From the NCBI RefSeq assembly GCF_014656055.1, contig NZ_BNBR01000002.1, positions 187,125 to 251,124 on the forward strand: 64,000 bases of DNA. The letters are read 5' to 3'. Below the pieces are notes generated by a model, which worked only from the letters and a program-made list of their open reading frames with translations, made no database searches and had not been told where the DNA came from. The translations under genes and the position numbers were made by a program. The first letter of the stretch is position 1. Every line of letters starts with the position of its first letter. Positions 43,548 through 52,807 of this stretch are shown here, one piece after another. Source of the stretch: Streptomyces griseosporeus (GTDB taxonomy: Bacteria > Actinomycetota > Actinomycetes > Streptomycetales > Streptomycetaceae).

Positions 43548-44084
43548 ATGAGCGATCTCGGGCCCGTTCCCTGGCCGCCGGCGCCGATCCGGACCGACAG
43601 GCTGGTGCTGCGTGCGTCCGAGGCCCGGGACCGTGAGGCGTTCATCGAGCTGCTGGCGTCGCCTGAGGTGCACGCCTACCTCGGCGGTCCCCGCCCGCGT
43701 GAGGAGCTTGAGCGTGAGATGCCCGAGGTGCCCGCGCGATGGCCCGGGAGCTTCGTCGTCGATCTCGGCGGGGAGATGATCGGTCAGGTCCTCATCAGGA
43801 GAGCGACGGCACACCGTCGCCCCGCCGCCGTGGGGAAGGTCGATCTCGGTTACTTGTTCCTGCCGCACGCGTGGGGGTTCGGATACGCCGCCGAGGCCTG
43901 TACGGCGGCACTCGACTGGCTCGAACGCGTCCTTCCCGGTGAGCCGGTGGTGCTCGCCACGCAGACCGCCAATGCCGGCTCGATGCGCCTCGCGGCGAAG
44001 CTGGGGTTCACCGAACTGGAGCGGTTCTGGGCCTGGGACGCCGAGCAGTGGCTCGGCATGCGCCCCGCTGTCACGCTCACATAA
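43548..44084 (+). CDS. GNAT-family N-acetyltransferase
   Basis: A RimJ/RimL-like acetyltransferase of 178 residues. IRTDRLVLRASEARDREAF opens the fold, LGYLFLPHAWGFGYAAEA forms the acetyl-CoA pyrophosphate loop (an R/Q-x-x-G-x-G/A variant), and TANAGSMRLAAKLGFTELERF is the conserved C-terminal block. The substrate is unknown. ATG 43548 fits family length; a TTG at 43512 would add twelve residues. Its 3' end overlaps that of the convergent monooxygenase gene by 8 bp, so the two mRNAs are antisense at their ends. Confidence 0.82.
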   Translation: MSDLGPVPWPPAPIRTDRLVLRASEARDREAFIELLASPEVHAYLGGPRPREELEREMPEVPARWPGSFVVDLGGEMIGQVLIRRATAHRRPAAVGKVDLGYLFLPHAWGFGYAAEACTAALDWLERVLPGEPVVLATQTANAGSMRLAAKLGFTELERFWAWDAEQWLGMRPAVTLT

Positions 44085-45231
44085 GAGCGCCTTCATCCGT
44101 GGGCGTCCCGTCCTGCGCGAAGTCGGGCAGTTCCGTGGACAGCAGGTGTTCAGCGCCGTTGTCGAGGAGGTGCTGCATCTCTGTGGAGCGGGGCAGCATC
44201 GTCTGCTCGTAGGCGCGGACGGCCTCGTCGATCGTGTCGTGCCGCGCCAGGGCGAGGGCGAGTTCGCAGGCGTCCAGCATCGCGAGGTTGACGCCGACCC
44301 CGAGCGGGGGCATGAGGTGGGCCGCATCGCCGAGGAGCGTGACAGTGGGGTTGTGCTCCCAGGTGTGCGGGACGGGCAGGGCGAAGACGGGGCGGTCGAC
44401 GTAGCGGCCGTCGTTGTCGGTGAGCAGGCGGCGCAGGCCCGGCGCCCAGTCGCGGTAGCGGTCGAGCAGGAGGGCACGGATGCCGTCGGTGTCCTCGACG
44501 GTCAGGCCTGCCGCGGCGATCCAGTCCACGGGGACGCGCTGGAGGATGTAGACGCGGATGTGGTCCCCGCCGTTGCGCTGGGCGAAGACGCCGCGGTCGC
44601 CGTCGGCCGCTGCGGCGCTGCCCTGGCCGACGAGTTCGGCGATCTCGGGGTGCCTGTTCTCGACATCGTGGAACCACGCCTCCAGGAAGCTGACGCCGCT
44701 GTAGCGGGGCCGGGCGTCGGAGACGGCGCGACGGACCCTGGACCATGCGCCGTCGGCTCCCACGACGAGGTCGGCCTCGACGACGGTGCCGTCGGCGAAG
44801 TGCAGTCGTCGGGGGCCCGCTGCGGGCCCGCTGACGGAGCGCAGGCTGTGGCCCCAGCGCACGGTGCCGGGCTCCAGCGAGTTGAGCAGGAGGTCGCGCA
44901 GAGTGCCGCGGTCGATCTCCGGCTTGAAGCGTTCACCGTCCGCGGGGCGGTGGTGGAAGAGCAGCGTGCCCGCCGGGTCCATCTGGCGCATCTCCTGGCC
45001 TTCCGGCCGGGAGAGGCGGAAGAAGTCGTCCAGCAGCCCGGCCTCGCGCAGGGCGATCTGGCCGTTGTCCTCGTGCAGGTCCAGGGTGCCGCCCTGGTTG
45101 CGGGAGTCGGGGCCGCTCTCGTGCTCGTGGACGGTGGCGGTGATGCCATGGCGCTGCAGGATGCGCGCGCAGGTCAGGCCACCCGGGCCGGCACCGATGA
45201 TCGCGATGCGCGGGGCGGAGGAGGAGGTCAT
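44077..45231 (-). CDS. FAD-dependent monooxygenase, TetX-like
   Basis: A 384-residue class A flavin monooxygenase. IAIIGAGPGGLTCARILQRHG (8-28) is the FAD Rossmann motif, VVGADGAWSRVRRAV near 160 the DG motif, and TLLGDAAHLMPPLGVGVNLAM near 300 the GD motif. The RNQGGTLDLHEDNGQIALREAG stretch and overall length match the TetX branch, which hydroxylates tetracyclines, though many homologues act on other polyketides. GGAG lies nine bases before the ATG. It is divergent from a TetR regulator that probably controls it. Confidence 0.87.
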   Translation of the reverse strand: MTSSSAPRIAIIGAGPGGLTCARILQRHGITATVHEHESGPDSRNQGGTLDLHEDNGQIALREAGLLDDFFRLSRPEGQEMRQMDPAGTLLFHHRPADGERFKPEIDRGTLRDLLLNSLEPGTVRWGHSLRSVSGPAAGPRRLHFADGTVVEADLVVGADGAWSRVRRAVSDARPRYSGVSFLEAWFHDVENRHPEIAELVGQGSAAAADGDRGVFAQRNGGDHIRVYILQRVPVDWIAAAGLTVEDTDGIRALLLDRYRDWAPGLRRLLTDNDGRYVDRPVFALPVPHTWEHNPTVTLLGDAAHLMPPLGVGVNLAMLDACELALALARHDTIDEAVRAYEQTMLPRSTEMQHLLDNGAEHLLSTELPDFAQDGTPTDEGALM

Positions 45232-45322
45232 GGTGGCGCTCCGTTCGTGCGGCGGTGTGGGACGGGTGCAGCCGTGCACTCCAAAAGAGCACACCCGCCC
45301 AATAAATGCAACAACTCAACTT

Positions 45323-45351
45323 TTGTAACTGAGCAACCCAAGCGGTATGCT
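45323..45351 (+). promoter_or_regulatory. Promoter for a leaderless tetR mRNA
   Basis: TTGTAA (45323-45328), a 17-bp spacer and TATGCT (45346-45351), then seven bases and ATG 45359. No Shine-Dalgarno sequence is present. The unusually AT-rich bases just left of it (45300-45330) are shared with the divergent monooxygenase promoter and probably hold the operator. Confidence 0.65.
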
Positions 45352-45358
45352 CGCAGGC

Positions 45359-45964
45359 ATGACGGACACCGAGACCGGCCCCGTGCCGATGGGGCGCCGC
45401 GAGCGCAAGAAGGCCGCCACTCGCCAGGCGATCGCCGACGCCGCGCTGCGCCTGTTCCTGGAGCGCGGTTACGACGCCGTCGGCATCCGCGAGATCGCCG
45501 ACGCCGCCGACGTGTCCACCACCACGCTGTTCAAGCACTTCCCGGTCAAGGAGGCCCTCGTCTTCGACGAGGACGCCGATCAGGAGGCCCGTCTGCTCGC
45601 GGCCGTACGCGAACGCCCCGAGGGGCAGTCGATCCCCGCCGCTCTGCGCGAGCACGCCCTGCGGTACCGCATGGCCGCAGCCGGCGCCGACGCCCGCTTC
45701 ACCGCGTTCTTCGACCTCGTGAACAGCACACCGGCCCTGCGGGACTACGCCCAGAACATGTGGCTGCGCCACACAGCCGCCTTGGCTCAGGTCATCGCCG
45801 AGGAGAGCGAACTGCCGGCCGACGATCCCGCCTGCGCCGCCCTGGCCCACTTCGCCCTCGAAGCGCCTCGCGCGGCCCGCGGCCACGGCGACCCCCGCGA
45901 GGCGGTCATCCGCGCCTTCGAGGTGCTGGAAAACGGCTGGTGCGCCCTCGCCGACCACCGATAG
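45359..45964 (+). CDS. TetR-family regulator, divergent from TetX-like gene
   Basis: A 201-residue TetR protein. The helix-turn-helix is VGIREIADAADVSTTTLFKHF (about residues 41-61) in the canonical N-terminal bundle; the rest is a helical ligand pocket. It opens with a basic segment, MGRRERKKAATRQAIADAA. ATG 45359 is chosen because a consensus promoter ends seven bases upstream; an in-frame start four codons earlier is unlikely. It should repress the TetX-like gene and itself and respond to that enzyme's substrate. Confidence 0.87.
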   Translation: MTDTETGPVPMGRRERKKAATRQAIADAALRLFLERGYDAVGIREIADAADVSTTTLFKHFPVKEALVFDEDADQEARLLAAVRERPEGQSIPAALREHALRYRMAAAGADARFTAFFDLVNSTPALRDYAQNMWLRHTAALAQVIAEESELPADDPACAALAHFALEAPRAARGHGDPREAVIRAFEVLENGWCALADHR

Positions 45965-46043
45965 CCGGCACCACCGGCCCGGGCCGACGGGTCAGTCATC
46001 CGCACGCGGCACCCAGTGCGAGGGAGAGGGGCGCGGACGGTCG

Positions 46044-46376
46044 TCAGCCCTCCTGCGGGACGGCCATCTCTCCGAGCAGGGACCAGTCGTCCTGCGGGAC
46101 GGTGGCGTTGACGATGCGCGGGGTTTCCGCGAGATAGCGCGGCAGGGTCTTCTGCGCGGTCTGGAAGTGCTCGGAGCCGACGTGCTCGGCGCCCGCCCGG
46201 TCATCGCGGAACGCCTCCACGAGGACGTACTCCTCCGGGTCGTCGACGCTCCGCGACCAGTCGAACCAGAGACAACCCGGTTCGGCGCGCGTCGCCCGGG
46301 TGAAGTCGGCGGCGATCTCCGGCCACTGGTCGGCGTGCTCGGGCCGGACACGGAACTTCGCCGTGATGAAGATCAT
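46044..46376 (-). CDS. Antibiotic biosynthesis monooxygenase (ABM) domain protein
   Basis: A 110-residue ferredoxin-like ABM protein: MIFITAKFRVRPEHADQWPE begins the first strand, CLWFDWSRSVDDPEEYVLVE is the central conserved block, and the end has SEHFQTA near the active-site cleft. Members such as YgiN oxidise quinols without cofactors; others are polyketide monooxygenases. GGGAG lies six bases before the ATG, and the in-frame extension to 46433 is rejected. It is a single gene, convergent with the TetR gene. Confidence 0.8.
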   Translation of the reverse strand: MIFITAKFRVRPEHADQWPEIAADFTRATRAEPGCLWFDWSRSVDDPEEYVLVEAFRDDRAGAEHVGSEHFQTAQKTLPRYLAETPRIVNATVPQDDWSLLGEMAVPQEG

Positions 46377-46541
46377 CTCAGGCTCCCTCGGCAGGTGCGG
46401 TGGGCGGCACGGCCGTGGACTGCGTCGCCGCATGCCGCACGGCCGTGGTCTCCGCCTTCATGACGACTTCATGATGTCGCCAAGGAGCCGCCGCCCGCAG
46501 GCGCAACCCTCCGAGCACTTACGAGACGTACACGAGGAAGA

Positions 46542-47138
46542 TCAGCCTGTCGTCGCGGACCAGTACGGGTCGCGGCCGGTGAACGCGAGGAACTTGTCGG
46601 CCCGGCTCGCGTCGGCGGGTATCTCGACCACGGGCGCGAACTTGCCGAAGGACTGGCGGACGAACTCGACGACCTGCCCGGCCGGGAGCTCCAGCCGCTC
46701 GGCCATGTCCTCGGTCAGCGGAAGGTCCTGACCGGTCGCCCTGGCGATGTCCCAGGCGTGGACGGCCGCGTCGAGCGCGGCGACCATGGCGCCGGCCTGC
46801 GCGGGCATCGGGCCCATCGGCGTCGCCACACTCTCCGCCTCGCGCCCCGACTCCCAGGCCTTCAGCGCCGCGCCCAGGGTGGCCTCCAGCCGCATCACCG
46901 CCTCCGCGCCGTCGCCCGCCAGTGCGTCCACGGGCTCGAACGGGTCGCTCTCCGGCGCCTGCCCCGTGATCTGCATGGTCAGGGCCTGCTGGTCGAGCCG
47001 GGCGTGATGGTAGACCTGACGGACCGTCCACTCGCTGCACGGCGTCGCGGCCCCCCATGCCTCCTCGGGCACCCCCCGCACCGCGGCCATCAGGTACTCA
47101 TGCGCATCCGCCAGCAACTTGAACCCGTCAACGGACAA
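46542..47138 (-). CDS. TIGR03086-family metal-binding (DinB/MDMPI-like) protein
   Basis: A four-helix DinB-like protein of 198 residues. TPCSEWTVRQVYHHARLDQQ (about 33-52) carries the first metal-site histidines and DAAVHAWDIARATGQDL (about 120-136) the third, as in the TIGR03086/mycothiol-maleylpyruvate-isomerase superfamily. TTG 47138 has AAAGGGGGG seven bases upstream and matches the usual family N-terminus; the longer frame from 47207 adds an atypical Gly/Trp-rich segment. It may use mycothiol, but its substrate is unknown. Confidence 0.75.
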   Translation of the reverse strand: MSVDGFKLLADAHEYLMAAVRGVPEEAWGAATPCSEWTVRQVYHHARLDQQALTMQITGQAPESDPFEPVDALAGDGAEAVMRLEATLGAALKAWESGREAESVATPMGPMPAQAGAMVAALDAAVHAWDIARATGQDLPLTEDMAERLELPAGQVVEFVRQSFGKFAPVVEIPADASRADKFLAFTGRDPYWSATTG

Positions 47139-47236
47139 CCCGCTGCCCCCCTTTGATCCACCCCACGAACCGAAATACAGCTCCACCATATGCCCCACCA
47201 CTGACATTCAGGCGCGCGGCCGAAAGACCCCTCCCC

Positions 47237-47860
47237 TTACCTGCGCCAGAACAGGTGGTGCGTCACCCCGCTCGGGCTGGGCACGACCTCCAGATGGAAC
47301 CGGTCGAGCAGTTCCTCGGGGGACTCCCAGAGCCGCAGTCCGGAGCCGAGCTTCACCGGCGAGACCGCCACATGCAGGGTGTCGACGAGGTCGGCGTCGA
47401 GGAACTGCCGGATGGTGGTGACTCCCCCGCCGAGCCGGACGTCCTGGCCCCGTGCGGCCTGCCGCGCCTGTTCCAGGACCGTGGCCGGATCGCCGTCCAC
47501 AAAGTGGAACGTGGTGTCGGAGAGGGTGAACGACGGCCGCTTGTGGTGCGTCAGGACGAACACCGGCGTGTGGAACGGGGGCTCCTCCCCCCACCAGCCG
47601 AGCCACTCGTGGTCGGCCCAGGGCCCCCGCTCGGGCCCGAACTTGTTGCGGCCCATGATCTCCGCACCGATGTTGCGGGCGAAGTCCCGCGTGAAGTAGT
47701 CGTCGAGGCCCCGGCTCCCCCCGGAATCCGTGCGCATGGGCCAGCTCGCCGTCGCTCCCGCCCAGGAGAAGAGCCTTTCGGGGCGGTCCAGGCCGAACGG
47801 CAGCTCGAGGCTCTGGTGCTCACCGGCACCGATGCCGTCACTCGAGACGTTGAAGTTCAT
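47237..47860 (-). CDS. Dihydrofolate reductase/RibD C-terminal family protein
   Basis: A 207-residue protein with the RibD_C/DHFR fold: NFNVSSDGIGAG at the start, AEIMGRNKFGPERGPW in the nucleotide-binding loop, PVFVLTHHKRPS and then RLGGGVTTIRQFLDADLVDTLHVAVSP, the best conserved segment. It should reduce a pterin- or flavin-like compound with NADPH, though many family members have no known substrate. The ATG at 47860 fits the family start and follows GAGAG. It is upstream of the TIGR03086 gene on the same strand, with a 98-bp gap. Confidence 0.82.
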   Translation of the reverse strand: MNFNVSSDGIGAGEHQSLELPFGLDRPERLFSWAGATASWPMRTDSGGSRGLDDYFTRDFARNIGAEIMGRNKFGPERGPWADHEWLGWWGEEPPFHTPVFVLTHHKRPSFTLSDTTFHFVDGDPATVLEQARQAARGQDVRLGGGVTTIRQFLDADLVDTLHVAVSPVKLGSGLRLWESPEELLDRFHLEVVPSPSGVTHHLFWRR

Positions 47861-48003
47861 GACTCTCAGCAGTTGCTGCACTTGGTCCCTCACCAGGTCT
47901 TGTGGCGCCCTCACCCGTCGGGGCGCCGCTCGTCCTGACGTCGAACGGGACGCAGCCGGATCGACACGGCTCACGAACTTTTTTCACGCAGCGCGGGCCA
48001 CCG

Positions 48004-48039
48004 TGCCCACCCGGACCGTTCGCAGGGTCCGGGTGGGCA
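48004..48039 (-). terminator. Terminator of the pntAB operon
   Basis: TGCCCACCCGGACC (48004-48017) pairs perfectly with 48026-48039 across an 8-nt loop, 43 nt beyond the pntB stop. There is no U-tract. Confidence 0.8.
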
Positions 48040-48081
48040 TCGCTCTTGGGCGGCCGAGGGGGCCGTGGCAGGGGGCGTGCG

Positions 48082-49548
48082 TCAGTGGCTCGCCACCGTG
48101 GCCTGGCGGGCCGACGGGTCCGTGTCGCCTCGGCCGCCGGTGCCCAGGGCGCTCAGGATGTCCTCCACGCTCTGCTTCGCGTCACCGAAGAGCATGCTGC
48201 TGTTCTCACGGAAGAAGAGCGGGTTCTGTACGCCCGCGTAGCCGGATGCCATGGAGCGCTTGAAGACGATCACCTGCTCCGCCTCCCAGACCCGCAGCAC
48301 CGGCATGCCCGCGATCGGGCTGGCCGGGTCCTCGGTCGCGGCGGGGTTGACGGTGTCGTTCGCGCCGATGACCAGGACGACCGAGGTGTCGGCGAAGTCG
48401 TCGTTGATCTCGTCCATCTCCAGGACGATGTCGTACGGCACCTTCGCCTCGGCCAGCAGGACGTTCATGTGCCCGGGCAGGCGTCCGGCGACGGGGTGGA
48501 CGCCGAAGCGGACCTCGACGCCCCTCTCGCGCAGCCGGCGGGTCAGCTCCGCGACCGGGTGCTGGGCCTGGGCCACGGCCATGCCGTAGCCCGGGGTGAT
48601 GATCACCGAGCGGGCCTGCGCGAGCATCTCGGCCGCCTCCGCGGCCCGCACCTCACGGTGCTCGCCCTGCTCCTCGTCGCCGCCGGAGGGAGCCTCGATG
48701 CCGAAGCCGCCGGCGATGACGGAGAAGAAGGACCGGTTCATCGCCTTGCACATGATGTACGACAGGTAGGCGCCGGAGGAGCCGACCAGCGCGCCGGTGA
48801 CGATGAGCAGGTTGTTGTCGAGCAGGAAGCCGGCCGCGGCCGCCGCCCAGCCCGAGTAGCTGTTCAGCATCGATACGACGACGGGCATGTCGCCGCCGCC
48901 GATCGAGGCGACCAGGTGCCAGCCCAGGGCCAGTGCCAGTACGGTCACCGCGATCATCAGCGGCAGGTTCGGGCTGATGGTGAACCACACGGTCAGCGCG
49001 ACGAAGGCGGCGAGCGCGCCGATGTTGAGCGCGTTCTTGCCGGGCAGCATCAGCGGACGGGACTTGATCCGGGCGGACAGCTTGAGGAACGCCACGATCG
49101 AGCCGGTGAAGGTGACCGCGCCGATGAAGATGCCGATGAACACCTCGGCGTGGTGGATGCCGAGCAGGTCGTCGCCGATCCGGGTCTGGTCGGCGCCGTG
49201 CGCCTCCACCTCCAGGTAGCTGTTCCAGCCGACCAGCACCGCGGCCAGGCCGACGAAGCTGTGCAGTACGGCGATCAGTTCGGGCATCTGCGTCATCTCG
49301 ACGCGGCGGGCCCGCCACAGGCCGATCGCCGCGCCGAGCGCCATCGCCAGCACGATCAGGGTGACCGCTCCGGCCGAGATGCTCTGCGCCGCCACGACGA
49401 CGGTGGCGACGAGCGCGAGGACCATGCCGGCGATGCCGTAGACGACGCCGGCGCGGGAGGTGTGGTGCTGGGACAGGCCGGCCAGGCTGAGGATGAACAG
49501 CAGCGCGGCGACCAGGTCGGCGGCGTGTGAGGCTGTCAGGGAGGTCAT
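48082..49548 (-). CDS. pntB: NAD(P) transhydrogenase subunit beta
   Basis: A 488-residue membrane protein. The N-terminal 290 residues contain about nine helices ([19 protein letters not shown] onward, [19 protein letters not shown] near 215-233), which form the proton channel with PntA. The C-terminal domain from about 310 binds NADP(H), shown by [22 protein letters not shown] and [14 protein letters not shown]. It uses the proton gradient to reduce NADP+ with NADH. It starts 4 bp after the pntA stop, so the two are one transcription unit. A strong hairpin follows the gene. Confidence 0.94.
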   Translation of the reverse strand: MTSLTASHAADLVAALLFILSLAGLSQHHTSRAGVVYGIAGMVLALVATVVVAAQSISAGAVTLIVLAMALGAAIGLWRARRVEMTQMPELIAVLHSFVGLAAVLVGWNSYLEVEAHGADQTRIGDDLLGIHHAEVFIGIFIGAVTFTGSIVAFLKLSARIKSRPLMLPGKNALNIGALAAFVALTVWFTISPNLPLMIAVTVLALALGWHLVASIGGGDMPVVVSMLNSYSGWAAAAAGFLLDNNLLIVTGALVGSSGAYLSYIMCKAMNRSFFSVIAGGFGIEAPSGGDEEQGEHREVRAAEAAEMLAQARSVIITPGYGMAVAQAQHPVAELTRRLRERGVEVRFGVHPVAGRLPGHMNVLLAEAKVPYDIVLEMDEINDDFADTSVVLVIGANDTVNPAATEDPASPIAGMPVLRVWEAEQVIVFKRSMASGYAGVQNPLFFRENSSMLFGDAKQSVEDILSALGTGGRGDTDPSARQATVASH

Positions 49549-49552
49549 CGGC

Positions 49553-51112
49553 TCAGCCCTTCGAGAACATGGACAGCATGCGGCGGGTGACGGCGAAACC
49601 GCCGAAGATGTTGATGCTCGTCAGCAGGATCGCCACGACCGACAGGGTGGTGACGAGCGTGCTCTCGTGCCCGATCTGGAGCAGGGCACCGATGACGACG
49701 ATGCCGGAGATCGCGTTGGTCACCGACATCAGCGGTGTGTGCAGTGCGTGGTGCACCTTGCCGATGACGTAGTAGCCGATGACCACCGCCAGCGCGAACA
49801 CCGTGAAGTTCTCGGCGAGCTGGGCGGGCGCGAAGGCGACCAGCAGGAACATCGCGAGCATGCCGAGCCCGATGAGGGCGAGGCGGCCGGCGGGGGTCAG
49901 CCGTGTGCGCTTCGGCTCGGGCGGGGCGGCGGCGGCCGCCTTCGGGGGTGCGGCGGGCGCGGCCGACACCGACACGGGCGGAGGCGGCCACGTGACGTCG
50001 CCCTCCCGGACCACCGTCACGGCGCGCTGCACGACGTCGTCGAAGTCGATCACGAGCTGCCCGTCCTTGCCGGGCGTGAGCAGCTTGACGAGGTTGACCA
50101 GGTTGGTGCCGAAGAGCTGCGAGGCCTGGGCCGGGAGGCGGGAGGCCAGGTCGGTGTAGCCGATGATCGTGACGCCGTTGTCGGTCACCACGGCCCGGCC
50201 CGCGACCGTCCCCTCGACGTTGCCGCCCTGCACGGCCGCCATGTCGACGATCACGCTGCCCGGCTTCATCACGGCCACGTCCTCGGCCGTCAGCAGGCGC
50301 GGGGCGGGCCGCCCGGGAATCAGTGCGGTGGTGATGACGATGTCCACGTCCTTCGCCTGCTCGTGGTAGAGCTCGGCGGCGGCGCGGTCGTAGTCGGCGG
50401 ACGTGGCCTTGGCGTACCCGTCGGTGCTCGTCTCCTGTACGACGTCCACGGCGAGGTATTCGCCGCCCAGCGACTTCACCTGGTCCGCGACCTCGGGCCG
50501 CGGGTCGGTGGCGCGCACGATGGCGCCGAGGCTGGAGGCGGCACCGATCGCGGCGAGACCGGCGACGCCGGCACCGGCGACGAGGACCTTCGCGGGCGGC
50601 ACCTTGCCCGCGGCGGTGACCTGACCGGTGAAGAACCTGCCGAAGACGTGCGCGGCTTCGATGACGGCCCGGTAGCCGGCGATGTTCGCCATCGACGACA
50701 GCACGTCCATCGACTGGGCGCGGGAGATACGCGGCACGGCGTCCAGGGCGAGCGCGGTGATCCCGGCGTCGGCGAGCGCCTGCAGCAGTTCCGGCTTCTG
50801 CGCCGGGCTCAGCAGGGCGACCAGGGTCGCGCCCCGCCGCAGCCGGCGGATCTCGGCGTCCGAGGGGGCGTTCACCTTGAGGACGACATCCGCGTCCCAG
50901 GCCTCGCCGATCCCGGCGCCAGCATCGGCGTACGCCTGGTCGGCGAAGCCGGAGGCCTCACCGGCTCCGGGCTCGACGACGACCTCGTAACCGAGACCCA
51001 GCAGCATCCGTACCGTCGACGGGGTCGCCGCGACCCGCGTCTCGCCGGACACGGACTCGGCCACCACGCCGATGCGCCGGGGTAGGAGATGTGAGCGTTC
51101 TTCAGCAGACAT
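49553..51112 (-). CDS. pntA: NAD(P) transhydrogenase subunit alpha (fused PntAA-PntAB)
   Basis: A protein of 519 residues. Residues 1-375 form the soluble NAD(H) domain, with [19 protein letters not shown] at the start, [21 protein letters not shown] (about 170-190) as Rossmann motif and [19 protein letters not shown] near 285. After a Pro/Ala-rich linker come three to four membrane helices (about 420-515), so the alpha-1 and alpha-2 parts that are separate in some bacteria are fused here, as in E. coli PntA. It is the first gene of the pntAB pair. Confidence 0.93.
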   Translation of the reverse strand: MSAEERSHLLPRRIGVVAESVSGETRVAATPSTVRMLLGLGYEVVVEPGAGEASGFADQAYADAGAGIGEAWDADVVLKVNAPSDAEIRRLRRGATLVALLSPAQKPELLQALADAGITALALDAVPRISRAQSMDVLSSMANIAGYRAVIEAAHVFGRFFTGQVTAAGKVPPAKVLVAGAGVAGLAAIGAASSLGAIVRATDPRPEVADQVKSLGGEYLAVDVVQETSTDGYAKATSADYDRAAAELYHEQAKDVDIVITTALIPGRPAPRLLTAEDVAVMKPGSVIVDMAAVQGGNVEGTVAGRAVVTDNGVTIIGYTDLASRLPAQASQLFGTNLVNLVKLLTPGKDGQLVIDFDDVVQRAVTVVREGDVTWPPPPVSVSAAPAAPPKAAAAAPPEPKRTRLTPAGRLALIGLGMLAMFLLVAFAPAQLAENFTVFALAVVIGYYVIGKVHHALHTPLMSVTNAISGIVVIGALLQIGHESTLVTTLSVVAILLTSINIFGGFAVTRRMLSMFSKG

Positions 51113-51390
51113 GTCCCGAATCTCTCATCAGAGGGGGGTGCGGAAGGGGAGCTGCGCGCGCGCCGGTTAGGACGTCTTCCCCCGTGATCGGTGGAACCTA
51201 CCCGCCAGAAGGGCCCTGGCCAACGCAGTCGCACGGTGACGTCGTTCACCCGGCAGCAGTGACCGACGGCTCTCGGCCACCGCCGGTTGCGGCCGCGATT
51301 CGGGCACCGTCGGGCAGAGTGGAGCGAAAGTCCCGGGCTCGGAGAACCAGTCGATTGCCCCGGTTCCGCATCACGCGTGACCATGGCCGT

Positions 51391-51687
51391 ATGAAGGAAG
51401 CCGAGGGGCTGGTGCTGGTGCGGGTCGTGCAGACGTGTTCCGCCCATCCGTCCCAGTGGGATGCCTGGACAGTGGAGGGTCAGTACCTGTACCTCCGGTA
51501 CCGCCACGGCCAGGGTCGCGTCGAACGACACCCTGGCCCGGACATCGACACACCGGACTCCTGGAACGAGGGCCTGTCGGGACTCCTGGTCGAGTGGGAC
51601 GACGGCACGAACGGCGGAGCCATCGGCCTCGAAGCCTTCCTCGCGGCCTCCGGCTTGGCGCTGGCGCCCGGCGCGTCGGTGAGCTGA
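51391..51687 (+). CDS. Hypothetical protein, 98 aa
   Basis: No family was recognised. A small soluble acidic protein: VLVRVVQTCSAHPSQWDAW is followed by YLYLRYRHGQGRVERHPG and VEWDDGTNGGAIGLEAFL, a beta-rich pattern. No membrane segment or cofactor motif. The ATG lacks a ribosome binding site, so the start could also be leaderless. It is divergent from pntA. Coding is supported by good third-position GC in this frame, but confidence in function is nil. Confidence 0.55.
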   Translation: MKEAEGLVLVRVVQTCSAHPSQWDAWTVEGQYLYLRYRHGQGRVERHPGPDIDTPDSWNEGLSGLLVEWDDGTNGGAIGLEAFLAASGLALAPGASVS

Positions 51688-51727
51688 GACGCCATAGGTG
51701 ACGCCACCGGGTCAACCGGACAGAGTC

Positions 51728-52178
51728 CTAGAGCCTGCTGAGTGCGCGCATGGCTTCCCGTTCGATGCGCGCGGTCTCGTGGAGCAGGGAGCCGGCCCGC
51801 ACGAGGTTCTCGCGTCGCCGGACTCGCCCGCTGCTGCGATCAGCTCGGCCACCGCTGTCCAGCAAGCGGCGGCCTCGGCGTACAGGTTGTGGCCCGTGCG
51901 CAGGTGGCTGTTGTCATCAGCTCGGCGCACTCGGCGAGGAAGTCCTGGTAGAGATTGCGGAACAGGGCGTCCTGGTCGTCGTAGCCGTACATGGCCACGA
52001 CGTGCCCGCCGAAGTGCACCTTGGTGGTGAAGTAGTCCAGGTGGTAGCTGTCGAGTTGGAGGCCGACCGGCCGGCCCGCGTCGATGGGCGTCGCCACGTT
52101 CTGCCACGCCTTCCGCGCTGAGGTGGTCTCCGCGACGGCAAGACCGAGCCCGAGTGCGGCGGACCGTGGCCATGCCGC
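51728..52178 (-). pseudogene. Truncated, twice-frameshifted BtrH_N/DUF4872-like gene
   Basis: Three minus-strand frames join into one recognisable protein. The first reads SAALGLGLAVAETTSARKAW...LQLDSYHLDYFTTKVHFGGH...ALFRNLYQDFLAECAEL. A shift near 51913-51920 moves to SHLRTGHNLYAEAAACWTAVA. A second shift near 51807-51820 moves to NLVRAGSLLHETARIEREAM...RL and the TAG at 51728. The DSYHLDYF...HFGGHVVAMYGYDD block resembles the BtrH N-terminal acyltransferase/peptidase-like domain. The N-terminal part is missing, since a TGA lies just upstream at 52179-52181. Two independent shifts argue against a sequencing slip, though that remains possible. Confidence 0.65.
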
Positions 52179-52250
52179 TCATTCCCCCCGGCACCGGACG
52201 GCAGCCCGCCGCCGGTGCCTGGAGCCGCGTGCCAGGAGAGAGCCCCGGGC

Positions 52251-52790
52251 TCAGTGGCTCTCCGGCTGGTAGAGGCGGGTCGTGGTCCGGCTCTCGTAGG
52301 CCATTCCGGGGGGCATTCTGATGAGTTCCATTTGCATTCCCCAGGGGGTGAGGAAGTAGACCCAGCTGTCACCCCGCGTCGAACCCGGGTCCAGAGGCTG
52401 CGGCTCGCCGAGGAACCGCACGCCCGGCTGAGCCCGCAGATAGGCGACCGCCTCGTCCATGTCCGCCACGTGGAAAGCCAGGTGGTGGCCGCCCCAGTCG
52501 CTGTTGCGCGGCATCTCCCGGCGCTGTTCGGGGGCGGAGTACTGGAACAGCTCGCAGTTGGTCACCGGCCCGAGCCTGAGCATCGCCAGGTCCATCGTCG
52601 CCTTCGGGTGGACGCCGAGGTATCTCTCCATCCAGTCGCTGTCCGGGAATTCCACCGGTCCGATCCGGTAGGCGAGTTCCGCTCCGAGGACATCGACGAA
52701 GAATTCGACGGCCTGGTCCAGGTCCGGAACGGTGTACGCGACGTGGTGCACGCCTGACGATCCGGGGATTCCTCGTGTCGTGCCGCGCAT
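52251..52790 (-). CDS. VOC-family dioxygenase-like protein
   Basis: A 179-residue vicinal-oxygen-chelate protein. GVHHVAYTVPDLDQAVEFFVD (about 13-33) gives the first metal His, GGHHLAFHVADMDEAVAYL near 100-118 the second, and GMQMELIRMP near 152 the Glu, so the 2-His-1-Glu metal site looks intact. Activity could be that of a glyoxalase or an extradiol dioxygenase. AAGGAAACC precedes the ATG. It starts 17 bp after the stop of the Gfo/Idh/MocA gene, which implies one operon and perhaps consecutive steps on the same sugar- or cyclitol-type compound. Confidence 0.82.
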   Translation of the reverse strand: MRGTTRGIPGSSGVHHVAYTVPDLDQAVEFFVDVLGAELAYRIGPVEFPDSDWMERYLGVHPKATMDLAMLRLGPVTNCELFQYSAPEQRREMPRNSDWGGHHLAFHVADMDEAVAYLRAQPGVRFLGEPQPLDPGSTRGDSWVYFLTPWGMQMELIRMPPGMAYESRTTTRLYQPESH

Positions 52791-52807
52791 GGTTTCCTTC
52801 CGCGTGC

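Noticed and set aside
47139..47207. N-terminal extension of the TIGR03086 protein from ATG 47207
   Set aside because: The extension is Gly/Trp-rich and unlike the family start, and a strong AAAGGGGGG precedes TTG 47138. It remains possible but is less likely.
51840..52097. Intact 85-aa gene
   Set aside because: The frame covers only the middle of a recognisable BtrH_N-like protein; the remaining C-terminal sequence continues in other frames, so it is part of a pseudogene.
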